A stretch of 23,806 nucleotides of DNA from Pseudomonas sp. (GCA_003488145.1 DNMQ01000400.1:1-23806); one strand, 5' to 3'; shown: positions 1-10,599, numbered from the stretch's first letter. Notes: generated from the sequence alone by a model not told the origin. Translations and numbers: made by a program.

Positions 1-2534
1 AAGGCTTCCAGGGTACGGCTACGGCCGTAATCGTGCTGCCAGCGTCCGATGACACTCCACTGCGGAGCGACCGGCCAGATGAAAGAGAAGTCATGCTGGT
101 CGATCTTGTAGTAGTCCTTGATGTAGTTTGCCTGTCCCGGCTCGCCGAAATCACTGCCGTAAGTCCACCTGCCGCTGGCTTGGTCATAGCGCATGGTGTC
201 GTTGCGATAGCGGTAGCCAACGTTGACGATCTTGCGCGGATTGTCCGCCGGCTGGTAATGCCACATGGCACTGCCAGAGCGTGTGCTGCGACTGTCTGGG
301 TCCCAGTTGAATGTTGAGGTGAAGTGCCAGTCACGGTTGTAGCGATACATGTACTCCAGGGCATAAGGTGAGACCGAAGACTGGTCGGTATCCCGATCAC
401 GATAGCTGATGCCTGGCATCTGAACCTTACGGTCCTCGAAGTAATAGGTCTGACCAATGCTGACCCGCTGGCGCTCGAAGCCGTTAGGCTCGATCCAGCG
501 ACTGGATACACCAAGCGATACCTGGTTGGCATCACCGATACGGTCCTTGCCGCTGAAGCGATTCTCGCGCCATAGCGAGGAGTAGCTGAAGCTGCTTTCG
601 CTGGTGTCAAAGACTGGGATCTCGTCTTGGTCCTCTTCCGGCACGTAGAGGTAGAACAAGCGTGGCTCGAGAGTCTGCCGGTAGGTATTGTCGAATACTT
701 GCGTGTCCCGATCAAAATACAGGCCCGAGTCGACGCTAAAGATCGGCACGCTGCGATCAGGGGAGTCCTCGAACTCCCGCGCAAGGGTCGCGAGGCCGCG
801 GTTATCCAGATCTAGATCGTACTGCGTATACGCGTACTTGACCGAGGGCTTCAGGAAGCCCCAGCTCCAGTTCATCGGCAGGGTGACACCCGGCTCCAAA
901 TGTATGCGCTCGCCTTCGGCACGATTCAGGCCGCTGACGTTCTCGTCATACCAAGGCTGTGGGGTGCCGTCTTCATTAATAAAGTTTCCACTGCGTAGGT
1001 CGCGCTGGAAGCTCACGAACTCGGTGTTGTAGTTGAGACGTAGGCCGCCCGGCTGGAAGGGCAATGCGCCGTCGAGGGTCAGCTGCGGCAGGCGCTCATA
1101 AGGCGTCGTGTCGATTACGCTGGTGGCCTCGTAGGCATGCACATTGAGACGGGCTGTGTAGCTGTCGCCGCGCCATGAGAGCGTACCGCGTTGATCGAGG
1201 AACTCTGGCTGGCTGATGCCCAGCTGGGTATCCAGATCCTGGAAGTAATAGGGGTCGCTGATATCGGTATAGTCGACCTCGGCCAGCAGGCGCGAGTCCA
1301 GCCCCGTACGGTTCTGCCAGCTGTACATCCAACGCTGGTCTTCGTACTCGGACTGCAGATGACGATCATCGTTGCTGTCGTCCAGGTAGGCCACGCCGAA
1401 CTGGCCCTCGCTGCTGCGGGTCAGGTAGCGGAACTCGCCTTCCATCAGCAGCCCGCGGTCGGTCATCAGGTGCGGATACAGCGTCGCGTCGAAGTTCGGT
1501 GCCAGGTTGAAGTAGTAAGGCGTCAACAGCGCGAGGCCGGTATCGCTGGACGTGCTAATGGTCGGCATGAGAAAGCCCGACTGGCGACGATCGTCGATGG
1601 GGAAATGGATGTAGGGGGTGTAGAACACCGGGACATCCTTGACCCGCAGCGTGACGTTGGTGGCCGAACCGAAGCCGGTGGCGGGGTTCAGCGTGACGTT
1701 GTTGCCTTGCAGGTGCCAGCTGTTTTCGCCGGGCTCGCAGCTGGTGTAGGTACCGTCCTTGAGGCGAATGATCGCGGTTTCTTCACGCTTGGCGTATTGC
1801 GCGCTGCCACGCACCTTGCCGGAATGCACGACGTACTCGGCGTTTTCCACCTTGGCTTCGCCGCTGTCGAGGAAGATCTCGGCGCGATCGCCGACCAGCA
1901 ATGCATCGCGGTCGCGGAAGCGCACATTGCCGGTCAGCTCGCCGCGATTTTCCAGCTGGTGCAGGCTGGCTTCGTCCGCCTCGACCTGAATGCTGCCCTG
2001 ACGCAGCAACACGTCACCGGCGAGGGTGGCGACTTCCTGTTCCTGCTCGTAGCGGGTGGCTTTGGCCGACACATAGGTCGGCGCTTCGCTCATCGGGGTG
2101 GTGTCGAACTTGCCGGGACGGTCGGGCTCGACATAGGTACCGGCGCAGTAAGGACCGGTTTCGGCGAGCTGAGCCGGGGTCAGTTGCTCGCGCGGAACCC
2201 AGTCGAGATGGCTGTAATCGGCGCTGCGAGAGGCGAGGGCGCGGCCCTTGCTTTCGGTGACTAGCTTGGTCGTCGCCGTTGGCGCTTGCGCCTTGCTGCT
2301 TGTCGACTTGGCGGTGCTCGATGTGCTCACGGTGCTGCCGCTGTGTACCGGGCGCGGTGGCAGGGTCTGACTGGCTTCATTGGACGCGCAGTTCCAGCCG
2401 CCGGAGGCGTCGGGCTGGCAGGCGAACTGTTCGGCTGCGAAGACAAAAGGTACAGCTACCGGTTGCAATGCAAGCAGACCGCCAGTAACCAGTAGAGGGA
2501 ATTTTTTACGAAACGCGGGGTATTTGACTGCCAT
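1..2534 (-). CDS. lptD: LPS-assembly outer-membrane protein LptD (C-terminus cut by window edge)
   Basis: LptD is the outer-membrane beta-barrel that, with LptE, inserts lipopolysaccharide into the outer leaflet. Reading the minus strand from the ATG at 2534-2532 gives an open frame to base 1: 844 codons and no stop. The family is usually about 900 or more residues in Pseudomonas, so only the last part of the barrel should be missing. Residues 1 to about 34 look like a signal peptide (basic start, hydrophobic [15 protein letters not shown], cleavage near FAA). A Ser/Thr-rich linker follows, then the OstA-type jellyroll ([38 protein letters not shown]). The barrel is announced by [20 protein letters not shown] and is rich in aromatic beta strands. 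Cysteines at 39 and 49, and in GPYCAGT and TYTSCEPG, are candidates for the LptD disulfides; their C-terminal partners would lie outside the window. The gene diverges from amgK across 90 nt and is expected to run on toward surA. Recognition is secure. Confidence 0.96.
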   Translation of the reverse strand, partial: MAVKYPAFRKKFPLLVTGGLLALQPVAVPFVFAAEQFACQPDASGGWNCASNEASQTLPPRPVHSGSTVSTSSTAKSTSSKAQAPTATTKLVTESKGRALASRSADYSHLDWVPREQLTPAQLAETGPYCAGTYVEPDRPGKFDTTPMSEAPTYVSAKATRYEQEQEVATLAGDVLLRQGSIQVEADEASLHQLENRGELTGNVRFRDRDALLVGDRAEIFLDSGEAKVENAEYVVHSGKVRGSAQYAKREETAIIRLKDGTYTSCEPGENSWHLQGNNVTLNPATGFGSATNVTLRVKDVPVFYTPYIHFPIDDRRQSGFLMPTISTSSDTGLALLTPYYFNLAPNFDATLYPHLMTDRGLLMEGEFRYLTRSSEGQFGVAYLDDSNDDRHLQSEYEDQRWMYSWQNRTGLDSRLLAEVDYTDISDPYYFQDLDTQLGISQPEFLDQRGTLSWRGDSYTARLNVHAYEATSVIDTTPYERLPQLTLDGALPFQPGGLRLNYNTEFVSFQRDLRSGNFINEDGTPQPWYDENVSGLNRAEGERIHLEPGVTLPMNWSWGFLKPSVKYAYTQYDLDLDNRGLATLAREFEDSPDRSVPIFSVDSGLYFDRDTQVFDNTYRQTLEPRLFYLYVPEEDQDEIPVFDTSESSFSYSSLWRENRFSGKDRIGDANQVSLGVSSRWIEPNGFERQRVSIGQTYYFEDRKVQMPGISYRDRDTDQSSVSPYALEYMYRYNRDWHFTSTFNWDPDSRSTRSGSAMWHYQPADNPRKIVNVGYRYRNDTMRYDQASGRWTYGSDFGEPGQANYIKDYYKIDQHDFSFIWPVAPQWSVIGRWQHDYGRSRTLEA

Positions 2535-2624
2535 CTTGTTTTTTGGTCCGTGCTTGCGGCGAGCCATCGGCCGGCTGGGCCGCACGCCTCTCGATGGGCT
2601 GAGAAAGATGCAGGATAATAAAGC

Positions 2625-4351
<1,727 letters not shown>

Positions 4352-4352
4352 C

Positions 4353-5120
4353 ATGTTCTGGCCCATCACGCTGTTGGGGCTGCTGATCGGCTGGTTGCTG
4401 GCCAGCATTCCGGGGGCTTTGCTCGGCGGTCTGCTGGGTCAGGTGCTCGATCGTCGTCTGGGACTCGATTCCTGGGCCAGCCTGCGTGCGCGCCTGGCCG
4501 GCAAGCCGGTGCTGCAAGGCCGGGATTTGCTGTTCTTCCTGTTGGGGCGTCTGGCCAAGAGTGGCGGTCGCGTGAGCCCGGCGCATATCCAGGCCGCACG
4601 TGACGAGATGCGCCGGCAGGGGCTCGATGCCGCCGCGCAGCAGCAGGCCATCGCCGCGTTCAACCGCGGCAAGTCGAGCGGTGACGGCTTGCGCGATACC
4701 CTGCAACGGCTGCGCAGCCAGCGCGAGGAAAGCCGCCGCCTGATCCAGGCCTGCTGGCGCATGGCACGTGCGCAGGGAAGCATGGGCGCACGCGAGCACG
4801 AGCTGGTGCTGCTCTGGGGCAAGTGGCTGGGTTGGGATGCTGCCGAGGTGGCCGCGCTCGATCCGGGCGCGACCCGACGCAAGGAGGCGCCGGCCGGTCG
4901 GGGTGGTGCTTACGAGCAGGCCATGCAACTGCTGGGTGTGCGTCCGGATACCGACCCGCAGCTGATCAAGCGCGCTTATCGGCGCCTGCTGAGCAAGCAT
5001 CATCCGGACAAGCAGGCGGGGGCTGGTGCGAATGCCGCCCAGGTGCGCGACGCCACCGAGCGCACTCGTGAGCTGCACAGCGCCTACGCATTGATTCGCG
5101 AGCGCCGCGGCTTTCGCTGA
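4353..5120 (+). CDS. djlA: DjlA-like membrane J-domain co-chaperone (TerB plus DnaJ)
   Basis: This 255-residue protein is probably an inner-membrane-anchored DnaJ-type co-chaperone that stimulates DnaK at the membrane. Residues 3-33 form one hydrophobic, glycine-rich segment (LLGLLIGWLLASIPGALLGG), like the DjlA transmembrane domain. Residues about 60-165 match a TerB-like helical domain (FFLLGRLAKSGGRVSPAHI, then ARAQGSMGAREHELVLLWG). The C-terminal about 65 residues form a J domain with the diagnostic HPD at 217-219 (KHHPDK). An upstream in-frame ATG exists inside murU, but the ATG at 4353 places the hydrophobic segment at the N-terminus and lies 1 nt after the murU stop. Domain order and length fit DjlA. 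The symbol is by family, and orthology with E. coli DjlA is not tested. The role of a J protein in a MurNAc-recycling operon is unknown. Confidence 0.88.
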   Translation: MFWPITLLGLLIGWLLASIPGALLGGLLGQVLDRRLGLDSWASLRARLAGKPVLQGRDLLFFLLGRLAKSGGRVSPAHIQAARDEMRRQGLDAAAQQQAIAAFNRGKSSGDGLRDTLQRLRSQREESRRLIQACWRMARAQGSMGAREHELVLLWGKWLGWDAAEVAALDPGATRRKEAPAGRGGAYEQAMQLLGVRPDTDPQLIKRAYRRLLSKHHPDKQAGAGANAAQVRDATERTRELHSAYALIRERRGFR

Positions 5121-5127
5121 GCGGGCG

Positions 5128-6153
5128 TCACTGTGCCGGCTTGCGCTCCAGCCAGCCCCGCACGCGACGCACCAGTTGTTCCTGGTCGGTATTGCGGTCA
5201 CCGGTCAGGCCTGGCAGTGCGACCAGGCGGTAGTCCGGGTGCCCGGCACGGCGCGCTGCATTGCGCCGTTGCAGTGCCTGCTGATTTGCGGCTGCTCGGG
5301 TGCCCGTATAGAAGTCGCCGATGGCGGCGGGTAGCGTTGCGAGATGGCTCTCCAGCGGCTGTTCCGCCTGCAACGGTGCGCGTGGATCGATCACCACCAG
5401 TTGCCCGACATCCTTTGGCTGAAGCTGTGCCAGGTACTGGCTCGCCCAGTAGGCGCCGGTGCCATGGCCGATCAGAACAATCGTCGACGCCTGCAGTGAG
5501 CGCGCATGCTCGATGGCAGCATCCAGGCGCGCCAGCATGCGCTCGGCATGAGTTGGTGGCGGCGTGTCCTGCTCGGCTTGTGTCGGCGTCGATTCGTCGT
5601 TGTCCGTGGCTGCCGTCTGCTCAGGCAGGTAGCCCGCCGAAGTGGTTTGCGCCGCGGCCGACTGGGTATCGGTGGCGTCAGGCTCAGCGTTTTCTTCCGT
5701 TTCGGGCTTCTCTTCCGCAGCCGGGGCTTCTGGCGTTGGCGGGCGCGGGCCAGGGCTAAGCGCCGGATCAGCAGGTGTCAGGCTGAGGGTATGCCAGCCA
5801 TGTTCGGGAAGGCCGCGCCGTAGCGGGCCGATTGCGCGTGGCCAATCGGCGGTTTCGCCTTCGCTCGGCATAATGACGAGCACGCCGCGGGCCTTCGCAG
5901 TATTGGCCGGGTGCCAGAGCGCGAGGAATTTGTCCTCGTCGCCGAGCTGCAGCTGGGCGGCGGCCTCGAGCTGTCGTTGCAGCCCTGCGGCCAGCGCCTC
6001 GCTACGAGTTTGTGGCGATGGTCGTGGCGTTGCTGCTGGCTCCTCCGCCGGTGCTTCCTGAGGCGCCTCCGGTTCCTGCGCCGCTGCGATGTACGGCACG
6101 CCGCCGCCAAGCGCGACGCCGAACAAAAGCACGAAAGCAGACAAGCGACGCAT
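5128..6153 (-). CDS. DUF3530-family exported alpha/beta-hydrolase-fold protein of unknown function
   Basis: The 341-residue protein has a clear signal peptide (RRLSAFVLLFGVALGGG, cleavage near AAA at about residue 25), so a periplasmic or envelope location is inferred. Order: a Pro/Ala/Glu-rich linker, a helix with an LQRQLEAAAQLQLGDEDKF motif, a first core part (GVLVIMPSEGETADWPRAI), an acidic, Pro/Thr/Ala-rich low-complexity insertion of about 70 residues (roughly 135-205), then a second core part with ASTIVLIGHGTGAYWASQYL and LVVIDPRAPL. The GxSxG elbow position reads G229-H-G231-T-G233, so the nucleophile is glycine rather than serine and ordinary serine-hydrolase chemistry is not supported. 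Spacing suits the start: GGAG lies 7 nt upstream of the ATG at 6153. The gene converges on the djlA-like gene with only 7 nt between stops and diverges from agtS. The DUF3530 assignment rests on remembered family features and synteny. Confidence 0.82.
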   Translation of the reverse strand: MRRLSAFVLLFGVALGGGVPYIAAAQEPEAPQEAPAEEPAATPRPSPQTRSEALAAGLQRQLEAAAQLQLGDEDKFLALWHPANTAKARGVLVIMPSEGETADWPRAIGPLRRGLPEHGWHTLSLTPADPALSPGPRPPTPEAPAAEEKPETEENAEPDATDTQSAAAQTTSAGYLPEQTAATDNDESTPTQAEQDTPPPTHAERMLARLDAAIEHARSLQASTIVLIGHGTGAYWASQYLAQLQPKDVGQLVVIDPRAPLQAEQPLESHLATLPAAIGDFYTGTRAAANQQALQRRNAARRAGHPDYRLVALPGLTGDRNTDQEQLVRRVRGWLERKPAQ

Positions 6154-6249
6154 GGATTGTCTCCGCTATGGATGCCGGTACCACGCTGGCGCCGGCAGGG
6201 GTTATGCATTACAACAGCGTGTCGGCACGCCCATCAATTGCGTGAATAT
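6154..6249. promoter_or_regulatory. Divergent intergenic region between the DUF3530 gene and agtS
   Basis: These 96 bases must hold the start signals for both divergent genes. They contain a short inverted repeat, GCGTG (6217-6221) and CACGC (6226-6230), with a 4-nt spacer. A weaker TGCCGG / CCGGCA pair lies near 6172-6197. I cannot place a convincing -35/-10 pair. agtS has no strong Shine-Dalgarno sequence. The 4-nt spacer matches that of the longer palindrome upstream of agtA, but the arms are too short for this to be more than a hint. Confidence 0.3.
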
Positions 6250-8667
6250 ATGCTCGCCTTATACCTGCGTTTCCTTCTCCTCCTTGGCCTGACGCTGCCT
6301 TTCGCGGCTAGTGCCGTGTCGCTTGACGACGATAGCCGCGCCTGGCTGGAGCAGCATCCGGAGTGGCGGGTCGGGGTGGTGATGGGCGCGCCCTATGCCG
6401 AGTATGACCAGCGCCAGCGGCGCCTGTCAGGGTTTCATGTGCGGCTGATGGAGCAGCTGGCGACCGACCTCGGTGTGCGCCTGCAGTGGCGCCGCTTCAA
6501 TGACGAGGCCGCGCTGGAGAAGGCCGCTCGGGAGGGCTTGATCGATGTGGCCCCCGGCTTACGGCAGACGCCGGCAGGCTTGCGGCTGTGGCGATATAGC
6601 GATCCCTTTCTGCGTATCCCGCGCCTGCTCGTCGGTGATCGTGGCGGCCCGCGTACAATCGATCTTGAATATCTGCACCCGAGCGAGCTGGTCTCCGCCG
6701 TCGGGCCGGGGCCGATCACCGAGTTCCTCGCCAGCAACTATCCCAATATCACCGTGCTGACCGCGACCAGCCAGGGCGATGCGCTGCGCCAGGTACTGGA
6801 AGCCAAGGCAAGCTATGCCGTCATTGACGAGCCGGTGTTCGGCCGCCTTTCGCAGCAGGTGGAGTACGACTCGCTGGCGGTGGTGGGTGATCTGGGCAAC
6901 CCGCAGCTTCTGCGTATCGCCTCGCGGCGTGACAGCCCGGAACTTGCCGCCGTGCTCGAGGCGGCGATACGGCAATTTCCGGCGCGGGAATTCAGTCAGC
7001 TGCAGGAACAGTGGCTCAAGACCCGCAGCATCGACCTCGGTCGCGAGGTCAGCTACTGGCGCAGTCTCAGCCTTTTGCTCGGCGTGTTGTTGCTGGCCTG
7101 CCTGCTGATGCTGGCCTGGCAGCGCCATCAGCATGGCCTGCTGGAAAGCCGGCTGAAGACCGCCCGGCGCGATATCGAGCTGCGCGAGGCGGCCGAAGAA
7201 GCGCAGCGTTTGACGCAGTTTTGTCTGGATCACAGCACCGTCGGCATCCTCTGGCTCAACTGGGACAGCCGCGTGCGTTACGCCAACCAGGCCGCCGAGG
7301 TGCTGCTCGGGCATTCCTCCGGCGGACTGCTGGATCACCCGCTGGAAACATTCGACCCGGCGCTGGGCATGGATGCCTGGCTCGCGCGCTGGCGCGCTGC
7401 CCGCACGGGCGAGGATGATCGCCAGGTACACGAATGCGAATGGCTGCGCGCTGACGGCCAGCGCTTTCCGGCGGCCGTCACCTACAGTTTTCTGCGCTTC
7501 GGCAGCCGTGAATATCTGGTGGTGTTTCTCGCCGACATTACCGAGCGCCGGCGCGCCAGCGCCCAGCTGCAGGAAAGCGAGGCGCGTCTCAAGGCAATGG
7601 CCGGCAACGTGCCCGGGCTGGTGTTCCGCCTGGAGCGGGACGGGCCGCAGGAACCGGTGCGAGTGGCCTATATCAGCGAAGCCAGTCAGCGCCTGGTGGG
7701 CTATTCCGCCGAGCGCTTGCTGCAGCCGGGACTTGGCATCCGCAGCCTGGTGCACGCCGATGACGAGGCAGGCTACTGGGCCAGCCAGCAGCTGGCATTG
7801 GAGAAAAGCCAGGACTGGCGCTGGCAGGGGCGCATTCTCAACCGCGATGGCGACGTGCGCTGGGCCGATATCCGCGCCTCCGTGCGCGGCCAGCCGGATG
7901 GCCGCCAGGTATGGGACGGCATCGTCTGGGATATCACCGACAACAAGCGCATCGAGCTGGAGCTGGATGCCTCGCGTGTGCAGTTGCGCGAGCTGGCCGC
8001 GCACCTGGAGACCGTACGCGAGGAAGAGAAGGCGCATATTGCCCGCGAAGTGCACGACGAGCTGGGCCAGGTGCTGACCGTACTCAAGCTGGAAACCTCG
8101 ATGTGCGAGCTGGGCTTCGCCGACCTCGACCCGGCCCTGGCGCAGCGGCTGGAAAGCATGAAGCGGCTGATCGCCCAGCTGTTCCAGCGGGTGCGTGATG
8201 TCGCTACCGCGCTGCGCCCGCCGATTCTCGATGCGGGCATCGCCTCGGCCGTGGAATGGCAGGCGCGGCGCTTCGAGGAGCGCAGCGGAGTGGCTTGTCT
8301 GGTCGAAGTGCCGGAATGCCCGCCGTTGCTGGGTAACGCGAAAGCCATCGGCCTGTTCCGCATTCTTCAGGAGTCGCTGACCAACGTGATGCGTCACGCC
8401 CAGGCGCAGACGGTCAGCGTGCAGTTACTGCTCGAAGGCAACATGCTCTGTCTGCGCGTCAGCGACGATGGTTGCGGTTTTCCTGTGGCCGCGCGCGGCG
8501 CCGGCAGTTCGTTCGGCCTGGTCGGTATGCGCGAGCGGGTGCAGATGCTCGGCGGGCAACTGATAATCGACAGCCAGCCCGGCGAGGGCACCACCATCAC
8601 GGCGCGGGTTCCACTGGACCCGGTGCCGCTTCCATCAGCCGCAAGCACTGGAGCATTGCCGACATGA
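6250..8667 (+). CDS. agtS: Sensor histidine kinase with periplasmic solute-binding domain, AgtS-like
   Basis: This is a membrane sensor kinase of 805 residues from the ATG at 6250. That start gives a proper signal peptide (YLRFLLLLGLTLPFAASA); upstream in-frame codons would bury it. Residues about 27-250 resemble a family-3 periplasmic solute-binding domain (HPEWRVGVVMGAPYAEYD, EGLIDVAPGLRQTPAG). A transmembrane helix lies at about 272-292 (LLLGVLLLACLLMLA). PAS domains sit at about 320-435 and 446-565. A HisKA_3 dimerisation domain follows with phosphoacceptor H602 in AREVHDELGQ, and an HATPase domain with N712 (N box), DDGCGF at 739-744 and a GLVGMRERV box. In P. aeruginosa the AgtS/AgtR pair controls agtABCD uptake of 4-aminobutyrate and 5-aminovalerate and has also been linked to peptidoglycan-derived signals (known from literature). 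Assignment here is by architecture and synteny; the ligand is inferred. The stop overlaps the agtR start (ATGA). Confidence 0.88.
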   Translation: MLALYLRFLLLLGLTLPFAASAVSLDDDSRAWLEQHPEWRVGVVMGAPYAEYDQRQRRLSGFHVRLMEQLATDLGVRLQWRRFNDEAALEKAAREGLIDVAPGLRQTPAGLRLWRYSDPFLRIPRLLVGDRGGPRTIDLEYLHPSELVSAVGPGPITEFLASNYPNITVLTATSQGDALRQVLEAKASYAVIDEPVFGRLSQQVEYDSLAVVGDLGNPQLLRIASRRDSPELAAVLEAAIRQFPAREFSQLQEQWLKTRSIDLGREVSYWRSLSLLLGVLLLACLLMLAWQRHQHGLLESRLKTARRDIELREAAEEAQRLTQFCLDHSTVGILWLNWDSRVRYANQAAEVLLGHSSGGLLDHPLETFDPALGMDAWLARWRAARTGEDDRQVHECEWLRADGQRFPAAVTYSFLRFGSREYLVVFLADITERRRASAQLQESEARLKAMAGNVPGLVFRLERDGPQEPVRVAYISEASQRLVGYSAERLLQPGLGIRSLVHADDEAGYWASQQLALEKSQDWRWQGRILNRDGDVRWADIRASVRGQPDGRQVWDGIVWDITDNKRIELELDASRVQLRELAAHLETVREEEKAHIAREVHDELGQVLTVLKLETSMCELGFADLDPALAQRLESMKRLIAQLFQRVRDVATALRPPILDAGIASAVEWQARRFEERSGVACLVEVPECPPLLGNAKAIGLFRILQESLTNVMRHAQAQTVSVQLLLEGNMLCLRVSDDGCGFPVAARGAGSSFGLVGMRERVQMLGGQLIIDSQPGEGTTITARVPLDPVPLPSAASTGALPT

Positions 8668-9293
8668 TCAGGGTCATGGTCGCCGAAGATCACACCATCG
8701 TCCGCGAGGGCATCAAGCAGCTGATCGGCATGGCGCGTGACATGCAGGTGGTCGGCGAGGCTGCCAATGGCCAGCAGTTGCTCGACCAGTTGCGCCAGAT
8801 CAGTTGCGATGTGGTCCTGCTGGACATCTCCATGCCCGGCGTCAACGGCCTTGAGGCGATTCCACGGATTCGCGCGCTGAACCAGCCGCCGGCGGTACTG
8901 GTGCTGTCGATGCACGACGAAGCGCAGATGGCGGCGCGGGCGCTGAAGATCGGCGCTGCCGGCTACGCGACCAAGGATAGCGAGCCAGCGCTACTGCTGA
9001 CCGCCCTGCGCAAGGTGGCCGGTGGCGGGCGCTACATCGACCCGGCGCTGGCCGATCGCATGGTCTTCGAGGTTGGCCTGACCGATTCGCGGCCGCCCCA
9101 CGCGCTGCTTTCCGAACGCGAATACTCGGTGTTCGAACGGCTGGTGCAGGGCGATTCGGTAAACGACATTGCCGGCAAGCTGGCGCTGAGCAGCAAGACC
9201 ATCAGCACCCACAAGGCCCGCCTGATGCAGAAGCTGGCGGCGCATTCGGTGGCCGATCTGGTGCGCTATGCCATGGAACACAAGCTGGTCTGA
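8664..9293 (+). CDS. agtR: NarL/FixJ-family response regulator, AgtR-like
   Basis: This 209-residue response regulator is partner to the kinase just upstream. The receiver domain (1 to about 120) has the acidic pair E8/D9, phosphoacceptor D54 in LLDISMPGVNG, S82 and K104. The C-terminal LuxR-type helix-turn-helix is clear: LSEREYSVFERLVQGDSVND, then IAGKLALSSKTISTHKARLM. Its start, ATG at 8664, overlaps the agtS stop, so the pair is co-translated. NarL-family proteins bind inverted repeats as dimers, and a 9-bp-arm palindrome lies 20 nt past the stop, in front of the transporter genes. The target genes are inferred to be the adjacent transporter and perhaps gabD. Confidence 0.93.
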   Translation: MIRVMVAEDHTIVREGIKQLIGMARDMQVVGEAANGQQLLDQLRQISCDVVLLDISMPGVNGLEAIPRIRALNQPPAVLVLSMHDEAQMAARALKIGAAGYATKDSEPALLLTALRKVAGGGRYIDPALADRMVFEVGLTDSRPPHALLSEREYSVFERLVQGDSVNDIAGKLALSSKTISTHKARLMQKLAAHSVADLVRYAMEHKLV

Positions 9294-9312
9294 ACGCCAG
9301 CCGCCGACCCGC

Positions 9313-9334
9313 CGTGTAGGGCGTTCCCTACACG
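9313..9334. promoter_or_regulatory. Perfect palindrome in the agtR-agtA gap, candidate AgtR operator
   Basis: The arms CGTGTAGGG (9313-9321) and CCCTACACG (9326-9334) are exact reverse complements with a 4-nt spacer (CGTT). It starts 20 nt after agtR and ends about 107 nt before agtA. As RNA it would be a stable hairpin, but no T-run follows in either direction, so an intrinsic terminator is less likely than a protein-binding site. Binding by AgtR is inferred from position and regulator family only. Confidence 0.5.
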
Positions 9335-9441
9335 CGACTCTCCCTCACGCCTAGGCCAATCGCTCCGCTGTACCGATTTTTCCGCCGCCGCTGCGCTTCT
9401 ACGCTGTGGCCACGGTTCAACGGTTACGCAGGTGCAGCAGC

Positions 9442-10551
9442 ATGGTCGAGTCAACGGCGAACGATATCCTGGTGAGCTTTCGCGGCATCCAGAAGAGCTA
9501 TGACGGTGAGTCGCTGATCGTCAGGGATCTGAATCTGGACATCCGCCGCGGCGAATTCCTCACCCTGCTCGGGCCGTCCGGCTCGGGCAAAACCACCAGC
9601 CTGATGATGCTGGCTGGCTTCGAGACGCCCACGGCGGGGGAAATCCTCCTCGATGGCCGGGCGATCAACAACGTGCCACCGCACAAGCGCGACATGGGCA
9701 TGGTGTTCCAGAACTACGCGCTGTTTCCGCACATGACCGTGTCGGAGAACCTGGCGTTTCCGCTCAGCGTGCGCGGCATGGCCAAGCCGGACATCAAGGA
9801 GCGGGTCAAGCGCGCGCTGGCGATGGTCCAGCTGGAGGGTTTCCGCAATCGCTATCCGGCGCAGCTCTCTGGTGGCCAGCAACAGCGTGTTGCCCTCGCC
9901 CGGGCGCTGGTGTTCGAGCCGCAGTTGGTGCTGATGGACGAACCCCTGGGCGCGCTGGACAAGCAGTTGCGCGAGCAGATGCAGATGGAGATCAAGCACC
10001 TGCACGAACGCCTCGGCGTCACCGTGGTGTACGTCACCCACGATCAGGGCGAGGCGCTGACCATGTCTGATCGGGTGGCGGTGTTCCATCAGGGCCAGAT
10101 CCAGCAGATCGAAGACCCGCGCACCCTTTACGAAAAGCCGGTGAACACCTTCGTCGCCAACTTCCTAGGCGAGAACAACCGCCTGCCGGCGCATCTGCTC
10201 GACCGCCGTGGTGATAGCTGCACGGTCAAGCTCGGCCGCGGCGAAACCGTCGAGGCGCTGGCGGTCAACGTCGGCGCGACGGGGTCGCCGGTCAGCCTGT
10301 CGATCCGCCCGGAGCGGGTGCTGCTCAACGGAGCCAGTGCCAACTGCCCGAATCGCTTCACCGGGCGCGTTGCCGAGTTCATCTACCTCGGCGATCACAT
10401 TCGTATCCGTCTCGAGGTATGCGGGGTCAACGACTTCTTCGTCAAACAGCCGATCGCCGAGTTCGACAGCGCCCTGCGGGTCGGCGACGTGGTCCCGATC
10501 GGCTGGCATGTCGAGCACGTTCGTGCGCTCGACCCGCTGCAGGCGGCCTGA
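9442..10551 (+). CDS. agtA: ABC importer ATPase, AgtA-like (PotA family)
   Basis: This is the ATP-hydrolysing subunit of an amine importer, working at the cytoplasmic face of the two permeases downstream. At 369 residues it has the PotA/CysA layout. Residues about 10-240 are the nucleotide-binding domain: Walker A GPSGSGKTT (44-52), Q-loop in VFQNYALFPHMT, signature LSGGQ (142-146), Walker B LVLMDEP (162-168) and H200 of the switch. A C-terminal TOBE-type domain follows (LSIRPERVLL). I chose the ATG at 9442; an in-frame GTG at 9406 would add 12 residues unlike the family N-terminus. Order ATPase, binding protein, permease, permease, together with adjacent agtSR, matches the GABA/5-aminovalerate transporter of P. 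aeruginosa. The sequence alone supports only a polyamine-family importer. Confidence 0.93.
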   Translation: MVESTANDILVSFRGIQKSYDGESLIVRDLNLDIRRGEFLTLLGPSGSGKTTSLMMLAGFETPTAGEILLDGRAINNVPPHKRDMGMVFQNYALFPHMTVSENLAFPLSVRGMAKPDIKERVKRALAMVQLEGFRNRYPAQLSGGQQQRVALARALVFEPQLVLMDEPLGALDKQLREQMQMEIKHLHERLGVTVVYVTHDQGEALTMSDRVAVFHQGQIQQIEDPRTLYEKPVNTFVANFLGENNRLPAHLLDRRGDSCTVKLGRGETVEALAVNVGATGSPVSLSIRPERVLLNGASANCPNRFTGRVAEFIYLGDHIRIRLEVCGVNDFFVKQPIAEFDSALRVGDVVPIGWHVEHVRALDPLQAA

Positions 10552-10599
10552 GGCGATGCCTGGAAAAAACCACACAACTGCATCAAGGAGCGAACTGGT

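Noticed and set aside
1191..2264. Long plus-strand open frame of 357 codons opposite lptD
   Set aside because: The minus strand reads a complete, recognisable LptD through the same bases. The plus-strand translation has no family resemblance and is a typical high-GC antisense frame.
6559..8397. 612-codon minus-strand open frame inside agtS
   Set aside because: Antisense shadow: composition dominated by Gln/Ala/His from codon complementarity, while the plus frame has all kinase motifs.
9350..9372. Possible sigma-54 (-24/-12) promoter before agtA
   Set aside because: A GG and a GC occur, but with 11 nt between them rather than 10, and the surrounding consensus is missing.
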